From the NCBI RefSeq assembly GCF_001886815.1, contig NZ_CP018099.1, positions 2,044,501 to 2,108,500 on the forward strand: 64,000 bases of DNA, read 5' to 3'. The position numbers and the translations under genes were made by a program. Below, in pieces: positions 44,801 to 54,355 of the stretch. Source of the DNA: Caldithrix abyssi DSM 13497. Lineage in GTDB: Bacteria > Calditrichota > Calditrichia > Calditrichales > Calditrichaceae. Position 1 is the stretch's first letter. Every line of letters starts with the position of its first letter. The notes beneath the pieces were generated by a model. The model saw nothing but the letters and a program-made list of their open reading frames with translations, did not search any database and was not told the DNA's origin.

Positions 44801-45148
44801 AAATAGAATAAAAAACGATGTGAGGAGTCGTTGCTTCGTCCCGATTTACCGGGACGAGCAATTCTTCTCATGTTGTGAGGCCGCTAAACCACACACAATT
44901 GAGCAATCCCTTTTTGTTTACCTGTGCCCAAAATGGTTTGTGTCTTCGTCCTGCAGGATGGTTTTATGTCTTTGGACTGCGTTCTTATTCTTTGCGTTAG
45001 GTGAGCGCCGGACGGTTTTAACTTTGTGTGAATGTAAATCCTGTGATTTACAACACGATGCGTTTTTTGTTCAAACAGTAATTTGCGGTCAACTCTTAAC
45101 AGTTTAAATTTTTAGGATAGTTTGGCGTAAACAACAGAAAGGGAAACC
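44801..45148 (+). other. Intergenic region between the two type IX cargo genes
   Basis: It holds a terminator hairpin at 44831-44861 and then about 280 bp in which I see no gene with a plausible product. A 95-codon frame at 44820-45107 is Cys-rich, has no family features and runs through the terminator. Confidence 0.5.
44831..44861 (+). terminator. Terminator after the subtilase gene
   Basis: TTGCT-T-CGTCCCG pairs with CGGGACG-AGCAA, a 12-bp stem with one bulged T, followed by TTCTTCTC. Confidence 0.6.
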
Positions 45149-46990
45149 ATGGGCGCAATAAAATTTCATACTTTAATAATTATCCTCGTATTATTTTTTA
45201 CATCGGTATGGGCGCAATATCCCAACGATCCTTTTCAATTTCCGCAGGAATTGGGTACCTTTATTACGCACGCCTCGGCCTGGGGCGATTATGATAATGA
45301 CGGCGACGACGATCTGTATTTTTCTAACGGAGAAGAAGGCTTTCAGTGGAAAAATCATCTATACCGCAATAATGGCGACGGCACCTTTACGGAAGATACC
45401 CTGGCAGGGCCCATTGTTACCGATGAATTCACCTCTGGCGGCGTATCCTGGGGCGATTTTGACAACGACGGCGACCTCGATATGCTGGTTTCTGAGCCGT
45501 TTACCCATGGATCGTTTCCCACCAATTACTCTAAGGTTTCTCTTTACCTGAACAACGGCGACGGAACGTTTAGCGTGGCGTCGGCGCCCACCTTAACCGA
45601 TGAAGAGTCATCACGTAGTAAAGTGGGAGGCTTCTGGGGAGACTGGAACGGCGACGGCTTTTTAGACGCCTTTGTCAGTAACGCCAATTTTATCGGCACC
45701 GGAACGAACCACTCTTTGTACACCAATAATCAAAACAGTACATTTACAGAAGAGAGCAATAATCTTTCTAATGGCACTTCAGCCCGCGCCGGCGGTAGTT
45801 GGGCCGATTTCGACGGCGACGGCGATCTGGACCTGGTCACCATTTCCGGGGCCATCGGGCAAAAAACCGTTTTGTGGGTTAACACAGGAACCGACTTTGT
45901 AGATTATGTACTCATCAATAACGGAGAAACAGACGGCCGTACTTCGGAAACGGCAAGCTGGGGCGATTATGACAACGACGGCGATCTGGACCTGTTTATC
46001 GGCAATGCAGGCGATACGCCCGATGTGCCGGAAAAGAACATCCTCTTTCGCAACGACGGCCTGGACGCCAATGGCAATCCAATTATGACGCGGATGGATT
46101 CGGCCACGGTGGGCGATATCGTGGCAGATGTTGATTTAACCATTTGTAGCGCCTGGGCGGATTTTGACAACGACGGCGATCTGGACCTTTTTGTGGGGAA
46201 CGACGGCGGCTACGCCGCGGGTTATCGCAGCCGCCTTTATGTGAACAACGGCGACGGAACGTTCACCAAAAAAACAAATACCATTCTGGTCGATAGCGCC
46301 AGCTTTGCCCGCAGCGCCGCCTGGTCCGATTTTGACATGGACGGCGATATGGATATTGTGGTCGGTCGCGATGGCCCCAATCGCCTGTTTGTAAATAATG
46401 GTAATTCCAATAGTTTTGTAGAAATCAAGTTAATCGGTGTAAATGCTAATAAAAGCGCCATCGGCACCATTGTACGAATAAAAGCAACCATCAACGGAAC
46501 GCCTGTGTGGCAAATGCGCGATGTCAATTCGCAAACCGGGCACGGCAGCCACAACAGCTATCGCCTGCACTTTGGGCTTGGCGATGCGTTTGAGATCGAT
46601 TCGCTGGTTATTGAATGGGCCGGTTCCGGGTCGGTTGATATTTATGAAGGCCTGGCGGCCAATGATTTTTACGAATTTACCGAGATCGGGACCAGCGCCA
46701 TCGATGACGACCTGACGGCCATTGCCGATCAATTTACCGTGCTGCCCAATTATCCCAATCCTTTTAATCCCGAAACCAGACTGCGCTTTGTCTTGAAAAA
46801 GAGCAGCAAGGTAACCATCGAACTTTACAATATCTCTGGAGAAAAGCTGGCCACCATTTATCGGGGAATCAGACGTGCAGGACTTAATCAGGTAACCTTC
46901 AACGGAGCCCAATTCGCCAGCGGCATGTATCTGGTAAAATACCGCACGGAAAATGCCGTAAAATTCCAGAAGATTTTACTGGTCAAATAG
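45149..46990 (+). CDS. FG-GAP/VCBS-repeat and ASPIC/UnbV protein with type IX sorting domain
   Basis: A 613-residue surface protein related to CRTAC1. The signal peptide ends SVWAQ. Seven Ca-binding blade motifs of the form DxDxDGxxD are visible (DYDNDGDDDLYF, DFDNDGDLDML, DWNGDGFLDAF, DFDGDGDLDLV, DYDNDGDLDLFI, DFDNDGDLDLFV, DFDMDGDMDIVV), which build a beta-propeller. An ASPIC/UnbV domain follows (about 425-510, QTGHGSHNSYRLHFGLG), then the type IX C-terminal domain (NYPNPFNPETRLRF, IELYNISGEKL, GMYLVKYRT). The role is probably adhesion or glycan binding. It shares the secretion route with the subtilase upstream. Confidence 0.93.
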   Translation: MGAIKFHTLIIILVLFFTSVWAQYPNDPFQFPQELGTFITHASAWGDYDNDGDDDLYFSNGEEGFQWKNHLYRNNGDGTFTEDTLAGPIVTDEFTSGGVSWGDFDNDGDLDMLVSEPFTHGSFPTNYSKVSLYLNNGDGTFSVASAPTLTDEESSRSKVGGFWGDWNGDGFLDAFVSNANFIGTGTNHSLYTNNQNSTFTEESNNLSNGTSARAGGSWADFDGDGDLDLVTISGAIGQKTVLWVNTGTDFVDYVLINNGETDGRTSETASWGDYDNDGDLDLFIGNAGDTPDVPEKNILFRNDGLDANGNPIMTRMDSATVGDIVADVDLTICSAWADFDNDGDLDLFVGNDGGYAAGYRSRLYVNNGDGTFTKKTNTILVDSASFARSAAWSDFDMDGDMDIVVGRDGPNRLFVNNGNSNSFVEIKLIGVNANKSAIGTIVRIKATINGTPVWQMRDVNSQTGHGSHNSYRLHFGLGDAFEIDSLVIEWAGSGSVDIYEGLAANDFYEFTEIGTSAIDDDLTAIADQFTVLPNYPNPFNPETRLRFVLKKSSKVTIELYNISGEKLATIYRGIRRAGLNQVTFNGAQFASGMYLVKYRTENAVKFQKILLVK

Positions 46991-47188
46991 CCGTTCGGCA
47001 TTTGATTTGGATTCAAATTATTGACGCTGTTTTCCTGATAAAGGCGCCAAAACAGTACGGGAAATCAAATAGACGATTAAATTGTTTACAGGGACGCTTG
47101 CGCGTCCCTTTTTTAGAACACTTCCTCTGGAATATCTAATGGAAAAGCGTTTGAAAATTTTTGTGCTGTTTTAAAAACTCATCCCCCA
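46991..47188 (+). other. Region between the FG-GAP gene and the IS1182-type element
   Basis: It contains the terminator at 47091-47114 and otherwise no gene. Confidence 0.5.
47091..47114 (+). terminator. Rho-independent terminator after the FG-GAP gene
   Basis: GGGACGC (47091-47097) pairs with GCGTCCC (47102-47108) around TTGC, followed by six T. A canonical intrinsic terminator. Confidence 0.88.
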
Positions 47189-49196
47189 GGGGCTGTCCCA
47201 AAAGTAAATCAAGATGTATAAATATGCAGGTTTTTAAATATAATTTTATTGGTAAATGTGATACGAAATTATGGAAAAGGTAAAAGATTTCAACAAAAAA
47301 ACATGAATAAAAACAAGATTTAAATTGGTTCTATTTATTGTCTTTAGCACATAAAATAACTTGCATTAATAGTTTGAAAATATTAAATTTAAAATAAAAA
47401 CCATGAAGCCAAAACGTTGTCGGAAAATCCCATTTAAAACTACCGATCAAAACCAACTTACTATTCTTCCGCCTTCATTAGATGAGCTCATAGAACCCAA
47501 TCATATGGTTCGGTTTATCAATGCCATCATAGACAAGATGGATATTGATTTTTTAATTAAAGAATACAAAGGAGGCGGTCGGGCCGCGTATCATCCGCGG
47601 ATGCTATTAAAAGTAGTCATTTATGCCTATACGCAGAAGATATTTACTTCGCGCCAGATAGCTAAGGCCTTAAGAGAGAATATTCATTTCATGTGGTTAT
47701 CAGGGAACAGTCGTCCGGATTTTAGGACGATAAATCGTTTTCGTTCATCACGATTGAAGGGAAAAATAGAGGAAGTATTCACCTATGTAGTTGAGCAATT
47801 ATTGGAGTTGGGCTATATAGGATTAAATGATCTTTTTATAGACGGGAGCAAATTTCAGGCGAATGCGAATAAATACAAGGCAGTCTGGAAGAAGAATGTA
47901 GACCGTTACCAGAGAGTACTTCAAGAGAAGCTAAAGGAATTACTAAAGAAGATAGATAGCGAGAATGCTTTAGAGAATCGTTTATACGGTAATAAAGATT
48001 TAGGAGAATTAGGAGAGGATGTTACTTTAAGCTCTAATCAGATTGAACAAATAGTTGATATATTGAATGAGCGGTTAAAAAAGGAACCGGACAATAAGGA
48101 ATTAAAGAGAGCAAAAAATAAAATAGAGAAGGATTATTTACCGCGCCAACGTAAATATGAAAAGCAACGAAAGCTTCTAAATGGTAGGAATAGCTATAGC
48201 CAGACGGACCCGGATGCTACCTTTATGAGTAAGAAGCGGGATCATCATAATAATACGGATTTGCTTCCGAGTTATAATGTTCAGGTAGGAAGTGAGAATC
48301 AATTTATAGTGAATTATACGATAAATCAGAACGCGAATGATAGCGTATTATTAAAGCCCTTTATGGAGTCATACAAGCGTTGTTATGGTAGGCAACCAAA
48401 TCGAGTAATAGGCGATGCAGGCTATGGAAGTGAGGAGAATTATGCATATTTGGAATCAGAAGGTGTAGAAGCTTATATCAAATACAGTAGTTATTACAAA
48501 GAGCAAAAGAAGTCATACAAAGAGAATCCTTTTTTGATAGATAACATGCGGTATGATAGTGAATTAGATCGCTATGAATGTCCTGCCGGTCGGTATTTAG
48601 AATATGTTGGAGAACAGGAAAGTGTTACGTCGACGGGTTTTAAAGTAAAGCATCGTATTTACCGTAGTGAGAGTTGTGAAGGCTGTGTATTGAAAGAGAA
48701 GTGCTACAAGGGCCAGACTGCACGTGTTGTTAGAGTAAATGTCATGCTTAATGATTATAAAAAGCAGGTTCGTTCTCGATTGAATACGGAAGAAGGAAGA
48801 AGATTAATCAGCAAACGAGGTTCGGAGATAGAAACAATTTTTGGACAAATAAAGCATAATCTAGGAATAAGGGGCTTTTTATTAAGAGGATTAGAGAAAG
48901 TAAAAACAGAATTTGGTATAATAGCAGTAGCGTATAATTTAAAAAAGATGTTTAATCAGATGAAAGAGTACGGTTTAGTTAACGAGATGTATAAGTATAG
49001 CGCTAACATCTTTTTTAATTTAAACCGGGCAAGCCAGTGTCAAAATTTAGGCCCAAAAAATACCATTTTAAAATCGTTAGAGCGGTTTTTTATAGAAATT
49101 AAGGAAAAAATAGTTGTTAAATATTCATCTTGTCTCTTCAACGCCAAAATATGTTTTGTATAAAAATTTACTTTCATCGACTTTTGGGACAGCCCC
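47189..49196. mobile_element. IS1182-type insertion sequence, complete (2008 bp)
   Basis: The perfect 17-bp terminal inverted repeats GGGGCTGTCCCAAAAGT (47189-47205) and ACTTTTGGGACAGCCCC (49180-49196) bound one intact transposase gene. I see no clear target duplication. The interior is more AT-rich than its surroundings and uses AGA/AGG arginine codons freely, unlike neighbouring genes, which points to recent arrival. The right-hand repeat recurs exactly at 62002-62018. Confidence 0.93.
47403..49163 (+). CDS. IS1182 family transposase
   Basis: A 586-residue DDE transposase. The N-terminal DUF772 region has PSLDELIEPNHMVRFIN and HPRMLLKVVIYAYTQKIFTSRQIAKAL. The DDE residues are likely Asp in LFIDGSKFQANAN, Asp in VIGDAGYGSEENY and Glu in KRGSEIETIFGQIKHNLGIRGF. 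A cysteine cluster (YECPAGRYL, CEGCVLKEKCYKG) lies before the last acidic residue, as in the family. A charged coiled-coil insertion at about 170-260 is usual. The frame is intact, so the element may be active. Confidence 0.94.
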   Translation: MKPKRCRKIPFKTTDQNQLTILPPSLDELIEPNHMVRFINAIIDKMDIDFLIKEYKGGGRAAYHPRMLLKVVIYAYTQKIFTSRQIAKALRENIHFMWLSGNSRPDFRTINRFRSSRLKGKIEEVFTYVVEQLLELGYIGLNDLFIDGSKFQANANKYKAVWKKNVDRYQRVLQEKLKELLKKIDSENALENRLYGNKDLGELGEDVTLSSNQIEQIVDILNERLKKEPDNKELKRAKNKIEKDYLPRQRKYEKQRKLLNGRNSYSQTDPDATFMSKKRDHHNNTDLLPSYNVQVGSENQFIVNYTINQNANDSVLLKPFMESYKRCYGRQPNRVIGDAGYGSEENYAYLESEGVEAYIKYSSYYKEQKKSYKENPFLIDNMRYDSELDRYECPAGRYLEYVGEQESVTSTGFKVKHRIYRSESCEGCVLKEKCYKGQTARVVRVNVMLNDYKKQVRSRLNTEEGRRLISKRGSEIETIFGQIKHNLGIRGFLLRGLEKVKTEFGIIAVAYNLKKMFNQMKEYGLVNEMYKYSANIFFNLNRASQCQNLGPKNTILKSLERFFIEIKEKIVVKYSSCLFNAKICFV

Positions 49197-50071
49197 GTAA
49201 ATAGCGCCGGTTTACTTAGCTTTCGCCTTATAATGTTAAGTAATTTTCTGCGTTGATTGGCGTAATCTGTCAGAAAATTACTTTGCGCGCGTTGCGGTTG
49301 ATTTTGGTTGCGGCTGTGCTGCCTTAGAATACTTCCTTCAAAACACCTATCTCGCCATGGCTGGATTGGTTGAATGGTTAATTAGTTGAATGGTTGAATA
49401 GTTAGTCTGTCATTTCAAAAATGTTTCTGCAAATGTGGTGAATTCCTACCACCGTTTACGTAGGGGCGAAGGATTTCCAAGAACAATTCAACTCTGGTAA
49501 GCATTAATCTTTAGTCATATAAAAAAAGCGCTCTGGATAAAGTGGGGATGGAAATCCTTCGCCCTTACAAGTACGGTCACTCCTAATCTTTTGTCTGGGA
49601 GTGAGGGTACAGGGCGTGAAGGCAATTCCAACTATTTTTAATTTTTAACATTCTTTGTGCCCTTTGTGAATTCTCTGTGCGCTGTGCGCTCTGAGGTTGT
49701 TTAAATCCCAGCAAAATTGTTTTTGGTTGCCTTGGTTATTAGGCCGAAATTCCGCCATGATCCGCCTACTTTGCCACCGGGCAAGTCCCGCTCGTTGAAT
49801 AGCTCCATTGGACAAAAACCGTACTCTAATTGCAGTAGAAGGGAAAGCGGACACGCCTGCTTAGCGGCCGGCAGAGGACCGTTCCTTTACACGAATTTTT
49901 TTGATCAAAAACACAGACAGCTCTTTCCTCTTGAATTAAAATATTTTAATATTCAAGTTGTGAATTTTTTAGTCGAATTAAATTGAGCGTTCAGGGGGAT
50001 AAGTAAATTTAATTTGATATTCAGTCGATAATAAACTAAAATAATTAGGCAAATGAAAAAGGGAGAACCCC
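49197..50071. repeat. Repeat-rich intergenic region before the lipoprotein cluster
   Basis: No gene is seen in about 875 bp. 49236-49325 and 49327-49412 are reverse-complement copies of the two halves of the repeat mosaic at 15870-16320. 49460-49568 is a separate inverted-repeat element. 49640-49700 repeats CTTTGTG/CTCTGTG-type sequence related to 40760-40805. The last 200 bp are AT-rich and probably hold the promoter of the lpoB-like gene. Confidence 0.65.
49460..49568. repeat. 109-bp inverted-repeat element
   Basis: GTAGGGGCGAAGGATTTCC (49460-49478) is the reverse complement, with one mismatch, of 49550-49568. The 71-bp middle is AT-rich and non-coding. Its short length and long terminal repeats suggest a MITE or structured repeat. 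Confidence 0.7.
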
Positions 50072-50689
50072 ATGGCAGTGAAAACGCATTTTCTTAATTA
50101 CCTTTCCTTATTTCTGATTTCAATCATCCTTTTTAATTGCGCTGGCCCTACGCGCACGGTTAAACGCGTTCAGGTGGACGAAGCCATCGACATTAGCGGG
50201 CGCTGGAACGATACGGATGCCCGTCTTACTGCCGAGGCCATGGTAAAAGACGTGCTTTCCAGACCGTGGCTTAAAAACTTTATCGATGAAAACGGGCGAA
50301 AACCGGTTGTTATCGTGGGACAGATACGCAACCGCACCAGCGAACACATCGAAACGGCCATGTTCATCAAACATATTGAGCGAGAGTTGTTAAACTCCGG
50401 TCAGGTGCAGTTTGTGGCTTCAGACAAAGAACGCGAAGCCCTGCGCAACGAACGATTGGATCAACAAAGTTTTGCCTCGCCAGAGAGCGCCAAGGAGCTG
50501 GCCAATGAATTGGGCGCCGATTTTATGCTGCAGGGCGTCATCACCTCCGTTACCGATTCCTTTGAAGGACGACGCGTGGTCAAATACCAGGTTAATCTGG
50601 AATTAATCGACATCGAAAAAAACACCAAGGTGTGGATCGGCCAGAAAGAAATCAAAAAATATATCGAACAAAGCAAATACAAGTGGTAG
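50072..50689 (+). CDS. LpoB-like lipoprotein (penicillin-binding protein activator family)
   Basis: A 205-residue exported protein, with a signal peptide and probable lipidated Cys24 (ILFNC|AGP, a weak lipobox). The mature domain matches LpoB: VDISG-like DISGRWNDTDARLTAEAMV, PVVIVGQIRNRTSEHI, and ADFMLQGVITSVTD. In E. coli LpoB stimulates PBP1B from the outer membrane. Here it heads a cluster of LPP20-like and COG3014-like lipoproteins, a setting also seen in other phyla where the target is unknown. GGGAGA precedes the ATG. Confidence 0.85.
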   Translation: MAVKTHFLNYLSLFLISIILFNCAGPTRTVKRVQVDEAIDISGRWNDTDARLTAEAMVKDVLSRPWLKNFIDENGRKPVVIVGQIRNRTSEHIETAMFIKHIERELLNSGQVQFVASDKEREALRNERLDQQSFASPESAKELANELGADFMLQGVITSVTDSFEGRRVVKYQVNLELIDIEKNTKVWIGQKEIKKYIEQSKYKW

Positions 50690-50874
50690 GTTTCATGATT
50701 TAAATCCTTTGAAACGATCATTAAGACTGTCACTGCCGAACGGAACGGAAGAGAGACGCTGTTGTAATGGGAGAGTTCTTGATTCCGGGCAGGCGGGATG
50801 ATTGGCTGTTCTTAGGAAACGCGGAGTCTTTTCAAAATTTTCCATAAGTACGTCCCACTTAAGCTGGAATTTAC

Positions 50875-52254
50875 ATGAAAACTGCAAAAAACTTTTTGCT
50901 GATTTTTGTCGGGCTGTGGTTATTAGCCTGCGCTTCCTCCATGCGCCAGGCGCAATATTTTGATACGGTGGTTGCCGATCTCTCTCGCGAAGAATACCAA
51001 CTGGCGCTTAAAAAAATTGAGCAAGCCAAAAAGTTAAATCTCTACCGTCAGAAAGACCGATTGCTTTACTACCTGGATATGGGCATCACCTATTTTTATC
51101 AGGGAGATTATCAACGCAGCAATCAGTACTTTGAAAAGGCCGAGCTGGCCATGGAAGAGTTGTTCACTAAAAGCATTTCGCAGGCCGGCATGTCCTTTTT
51201 TCTCAACGACCTGACCATGGATTATTACGGCGAGGTGCACGAAAATATTTACGTCAACGTGTTCAAAGCGATCAACTACATTAAGCTCGATCGGTTTGAC
51301 GACGCCTTTGTTGAAATCCGGCGCGTGGATATTAAGCTGCGAGAGCTGGAAGACAAATACCGTGAGATGGTAGAAAAGTACAACCAGGCTGACACCACCG
51401 CCATCAATTTTACCTACCAGTCGCCGCGCTTTTACAACGATGTGCTGGCTCACTATCTTTCCTATTTAATTTACCGCACAGAGGGGAGCTTTGACGACTG
51501 CCGCATTGAACTGGAAAAGATTGACGAAGCCTTTCGCCTGCAATCGGATGTGTATTATTTTGAAAAGCCGTCGTTCTTAAAGCAACCATCCATGGAGCGC
51601 GGGGCGCTCTATTTAAGCGTCATGGGGTTTGTCGGACAGGCGCCGCGCAAGATAGCCGTCGGCGGTTTGATTACCACCTACGACAATTACCTGGGCATCA
51701 GCGATTTAAGCGTTCCCATTGCTTTACCGAGAATTCCATTTCCGGGGATGAAAGCAGGTTACCATTTTAAATTCGCCTTTCCGATGATGGTTAGCGGAAA
51801 AACAAAGATAAAACGCGTGGATGTGGCCATCAACGGCCAATATGTCGGAACGCTTGAGCTTTTAGAGGATTTGGGCAAGGTGGCGGTTAAAACCTTCCAG
51901 AGCAAGCAAAAGATCATCTATTTAAAAACTCTGGTGCGCACGGTTACCAAAGGCATTCTGGCGGCCAAGGGCAAAAAGAAGCTGCGTAAAGAATTAAAAG
52001 CCGACGGTTTTTTAGGAGCGTTGCTGGATGCCAGCGTCGATCTGGCGGTTGACGCCACCGAGCAGCCTGATTTGCGCGTGTGGAAAACCATGCCCGATAA
52101 ATGTCTGGCCGGCGAATTTAAGGTGACTCCTGGCAACCATTCGGTGGACGTTACCTGTTACGATGGCGGCGGTCAGGTTTTGTTGCGTAAACATTTTCAG
52201 ACCGAAATCACCACAAAAAACGTCAATCTCATTCATTTTGCAACGCTTCAATAA
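50875..52254 (+). CDS. COG3014-like TPR lipoprotein
   Basis: A 459-residue lipoprotein with a canonical lipobox (LLAC|ASS, Cys19). The N-terminal half is helical and TPR-like (about 30-240), including LLYYLDMGITYFYQGDYQRSNQYFEKAE and the conserved INYIKLDRFDDAFVEIRRVD. The C-terminal half is beta-rich and ends with an Ig-like region (TPGNHSVDVTCYDGGGQVL). COG3014 proteins often lie beside LpoB-like and LPP20 genes. Their function is unknown; a periplasmic scaffold is plausible. No strong ribosome site precedes ATG 50875. Confidence 0.8.
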   Translation: MKTAKNFLLIFVGLWLLACASSMRQAQYFDTVVADLSREEYQLALKKIEQAKKLNLYRQKDRLLYYLDMGITYFYQGDYQRSNQYFEKAELAMEELFTKSISQAGMSFFLNDLTMDYYGEVHENIYVNVFKAINYIKLDRFDDAFVEIRRVDIKLRELEDKYREMVEKYNQADTTAINFTYQSPRFYNDVLAHYLSYLIYRTEGSFDDCRIELEKIDEAFRLQSDVYYFEKPSFLKQPSMERGALYLSVMGFVGQAPRKIAVGGLITTYDNYLGISDLSVPIALPRIPFPGMKAGYHFKFAFPMMVSGKTKIKRVDVAINGQYVGTLELLEDLGKVAVKTFQSKQKIIYLKTLVRTVTKGILAAKGKKKLRKELKADGFLGALLDASVDLAVDATEQPDLRVWKTMPDKCLAGEFKVTPGNHSVDVTCYDGGGQVLLRKHFQTEITTKNVNLIHFATLQ

Positions 52255-52274
52255 AATAAGCAGGAGTGCATGGC

Positions 52275-53312
52275 ATGAAAATACTTTTTAGAATGATCAT
52301 CGCGCTATTGTTCATTCAATTCTGGCAGTGTTCGTACGCGCAAAAATCGAGCGGCGTGCAGCGGGGGAGCGAAAAACCGGCATGGGTAAACAATCCTTAC
52401 GAAGTTTATTCCGAGCATCAATACCTGGTGGGCGTGGGCAGCGGCGATACGCGTGAAGCCGCAGAAAAGAACGCCATGGGGCAAATTGCCAAAATTTTTA
52501 AGACCCATGTTCAGGTGGACGAAACCCTGATTGAAAGCGTATTCGAATCTCTTAAAAAGAACAAAAGCTCCATTAGCAGCGAAACGAATATTTTGAACCG
52601 CACGCGTTTGCAAAGCGACGTGCAGCTAAAAAATGTCAAAATCGGTCAGGTCTTTTTTTCGGAAAAAGAAGGGCTGTACTACGCGCTGGCTTATCTGGAT
52701 CGGGCGGAAACGGCCGCCTTGCTGGAGCAGGATTTTAATGAAAACAATTTACTATTAAAAAGATATTATGAAACCAGTCAAAGCGAGACCAATAAATTGC
52801 GTCAACTGGCCAACATCAACAAAGCGCTGGCCCTGGCTCAGGTTAACAGTTTGATTAACGAACAATACAAGGTATTAACCGGCGGCGACGGTCTGGAACT
52901 GGCGGTCAGCGAAGACGCCCTGCAAAACGCAGCGCGCAAAATCAGAGAAGCGATTGTTGTGCAAATTAGCGGCGAGGGACCTTCTGCTGAAGAGATCGCC
53001 GCTTATTTGCGCGAGGTACTCGGTCGTTTTGGCTTTAGCATGGGCCGGCAAAATCCCCATCTCAGCATTCGCTATCAACTGGAGATGAATAAAACGGATT
53101 TGAATCGGCCGGGCGTTGTGGCTTACAACTGGCATTTCAAGATCGATGTCAACGATTTGATCAATCAGACGACCTTAAAAACGTTTAATATTAACAAGCG
53201 ATCGGCGGCGATTTCGGAAGATGAAGTCCGGGCGCGCGTATTGCGGACGATTAAAAAAGCGCTAACCACGAAATTTTACAAACAATTGATGGATTATTTT
53301 AATTCATTTTAA
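52275..53312 (+). CDS. Exported LPP20-domain protein
   Basis: A 345-residue protein. ATG 52275 follows AGGAG by 8 bp and gives a signal peptide ending CSYAQ; a GTG three codons earlier overlaps that site. The LPP20 domain (about 35-150) shows KPAWVNNPY, YLVGVGSGDTREAAEKNAMGQIAKIFKTHVQ and YYALAYLDRAETAALL. These are the W-x-x, GxG and alanine-rich helix signatures of the family. The C-terminal part (about 220-340) may be a second, divergent LPP20/FlgT-like domain. It lies 20 bp after the COG3014 gene, so the two are co-transcribed. Confidence 0.8.
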   Translation: MKILFRMIIALLFIQFWQCSYAQKSSGVQRGSEKPAWVNNPYEVYSEHQYLVGVGSGDTREAAEKNAMGQIAKIFKTHVQVDETLIESVFESLKKNKSSISSETNILNRTRLQSDVQLKNVKIGQVFFSEKEGLYYALAYLDRAETAALLEQDFNENNLLLKRYYETSQSETNKLRQLANINKALALAQVNSLINEQYKVLTGGDGLELAVSEDALQNAARKIREAIVVQISGEGPSAEEIAAYLREVLGRFGFSMGRQNPHLSIRYQLEMNKTDLNRPGVVAYNWHFKIDVNDLINQTTLKTFNINKRSAAISEDEVRARVLRTIKKALTTKFYKQLMDYFNSF

Positions 53313-53426
53313 AATTTAGAGGTTGCGAATTAATTTAAATTGATGCAGATCAATGCAGTTAAAAAGGAATAGTGCGAATATAAGAAAGCATTTTTCATTC
53401 AAGTCAAATCAATGTAGGAGAACGTC

Positions 53427-54035
53427 ATGAAGCGTTTTATGTTTTTTGCTTTAATTTTAGTCATTGCCTCTGCCCTGATGATTTCGTGCGGAAGTTCGAA
53501 CCCCAAAGTCGCCGCATCGGATCCGGGCGCCATGGAAGTTATTGAAGATCCATTTCAGGATTTAACCGATCTGGCCAACAAAATTATTGAATCCGGCGGG
53601 GTGGCAGCCGTGGGACAGGGCACCTCTGCGCGGCAGGATCTGGCCAAAAAGAAGGCCGTAACCGACGCCATGGGCAACCTGGCGCAGGTTTTTAACACCA
53701 AAGTTCAAAGGCTGAACAAGAGCTTCCAGGAAGAAATCGGCAGCGCAAACGATTCCGAAATTAACGAAGCCTTCACGACGGTTACCAAAACATTGACCAG
53801 TCAATTGTTACGCGGCGCCGTCACCAAAAAAGTTAAGTTCTTGCGCAATAAAGAAACCGGCCAGATTACCGCTGCCGCGGTGGTGGCCATTGATCCCAAA
53901 ACGCTTAATCAATCCATCCTGGATGAATTACAGAACAAGAAACCGCAACTTTACCAGCGTTTTAGAGCCACCAAAGCTTACGAAGAGCTGAAAAAAGAGA
54001 TGGAAGATTACGAAAAACAACAACAGGGCTTCTGA
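53427..54035 (+). CDS. LPP20 family lipoprotein
   Basis: A 202-residue lipoprotein (lipobox LMISC|GSS, Cys21). The LPP20 core runs from about 55 to 165: VAAVGQGTSARQDLAKKKAVTDAMGNLAQVFNTKV, then AAAVVAIDPKTL. The C-terminus is a charged helix (AYEELKKEMEDYEKQQQ). LPP20 was first described as a Helicobacter outer-membrane lipoprotein; FlgP of polar flagella has the same fold. No flagellar genes are near. TAGGAGAA precedes the ATG. Confidence 0.83.
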   Translation: MKRFMFFALILVIASALMISCGSSNPKVAASDPGAMEVIEDPFQDLTDLANKIIESGGVAAVGQGTSARQDLAKKKAVTDAMGNLAQVFNTKVQRLNKSFQEEIGSANDSEINEAFTTVTKTLTSQLLRGAVTKKVKFLRNKETGQITAAAVVAIDPKTLNQSILDELQNKKPQLYQRFRATKAYEELKKEMEDYEKQQQGF

Positions 54036-54355
54036 TCTTTTAACGTGGTTATGCCGGGCGTTTATGCTTGTAGAAAAGCAAGGACCTTAAATAAGCGAAC
54101 CGGCGCTGTTCCTGTGCCACGCAACGATTTTAGTGAGGGACGTCCCCTATGGGGCGTTCCCTCATTTCCCTTTTAAGCAGAGGAAGCGGGCATTTTAATC
54201 GCTACGAACTGATTAAAAAGCACTTTCAAGCGAAAAAAAACAATCGTTGTGCAAAGTCGGAAAGAAACGAACCAGAGACGTTCTTTTCGGCCGAAACCTC
54301 TGGAATGTCGCCGGATTAAAAGGCCCCTGAGGCAAGCCCGGCTATTTCCCATTAA
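54036..54355 (+). other. Intergenic region with terminator in the lipoprotein cluster
   Basis: Apart from the hairpin at 54135-54163, no gene is seen. It probably divides the cluster into two transcription units. Confidence 0.5.
54135..54163 (+). terminator. Terminator-like hairpin
   Basis: GAGGGACGTCCCC can fold onto GGGGCGTTCCCTC around TAT with imperfect pairing in the middle, followed by ATTTCCCTTTT. Confidence 0.55.

Noticed and set aside
49717-49986. 89-codon plus-strand frame in the repeat-rich gap
   Set aside because: No ribosome site, low-complexity product and no family features.
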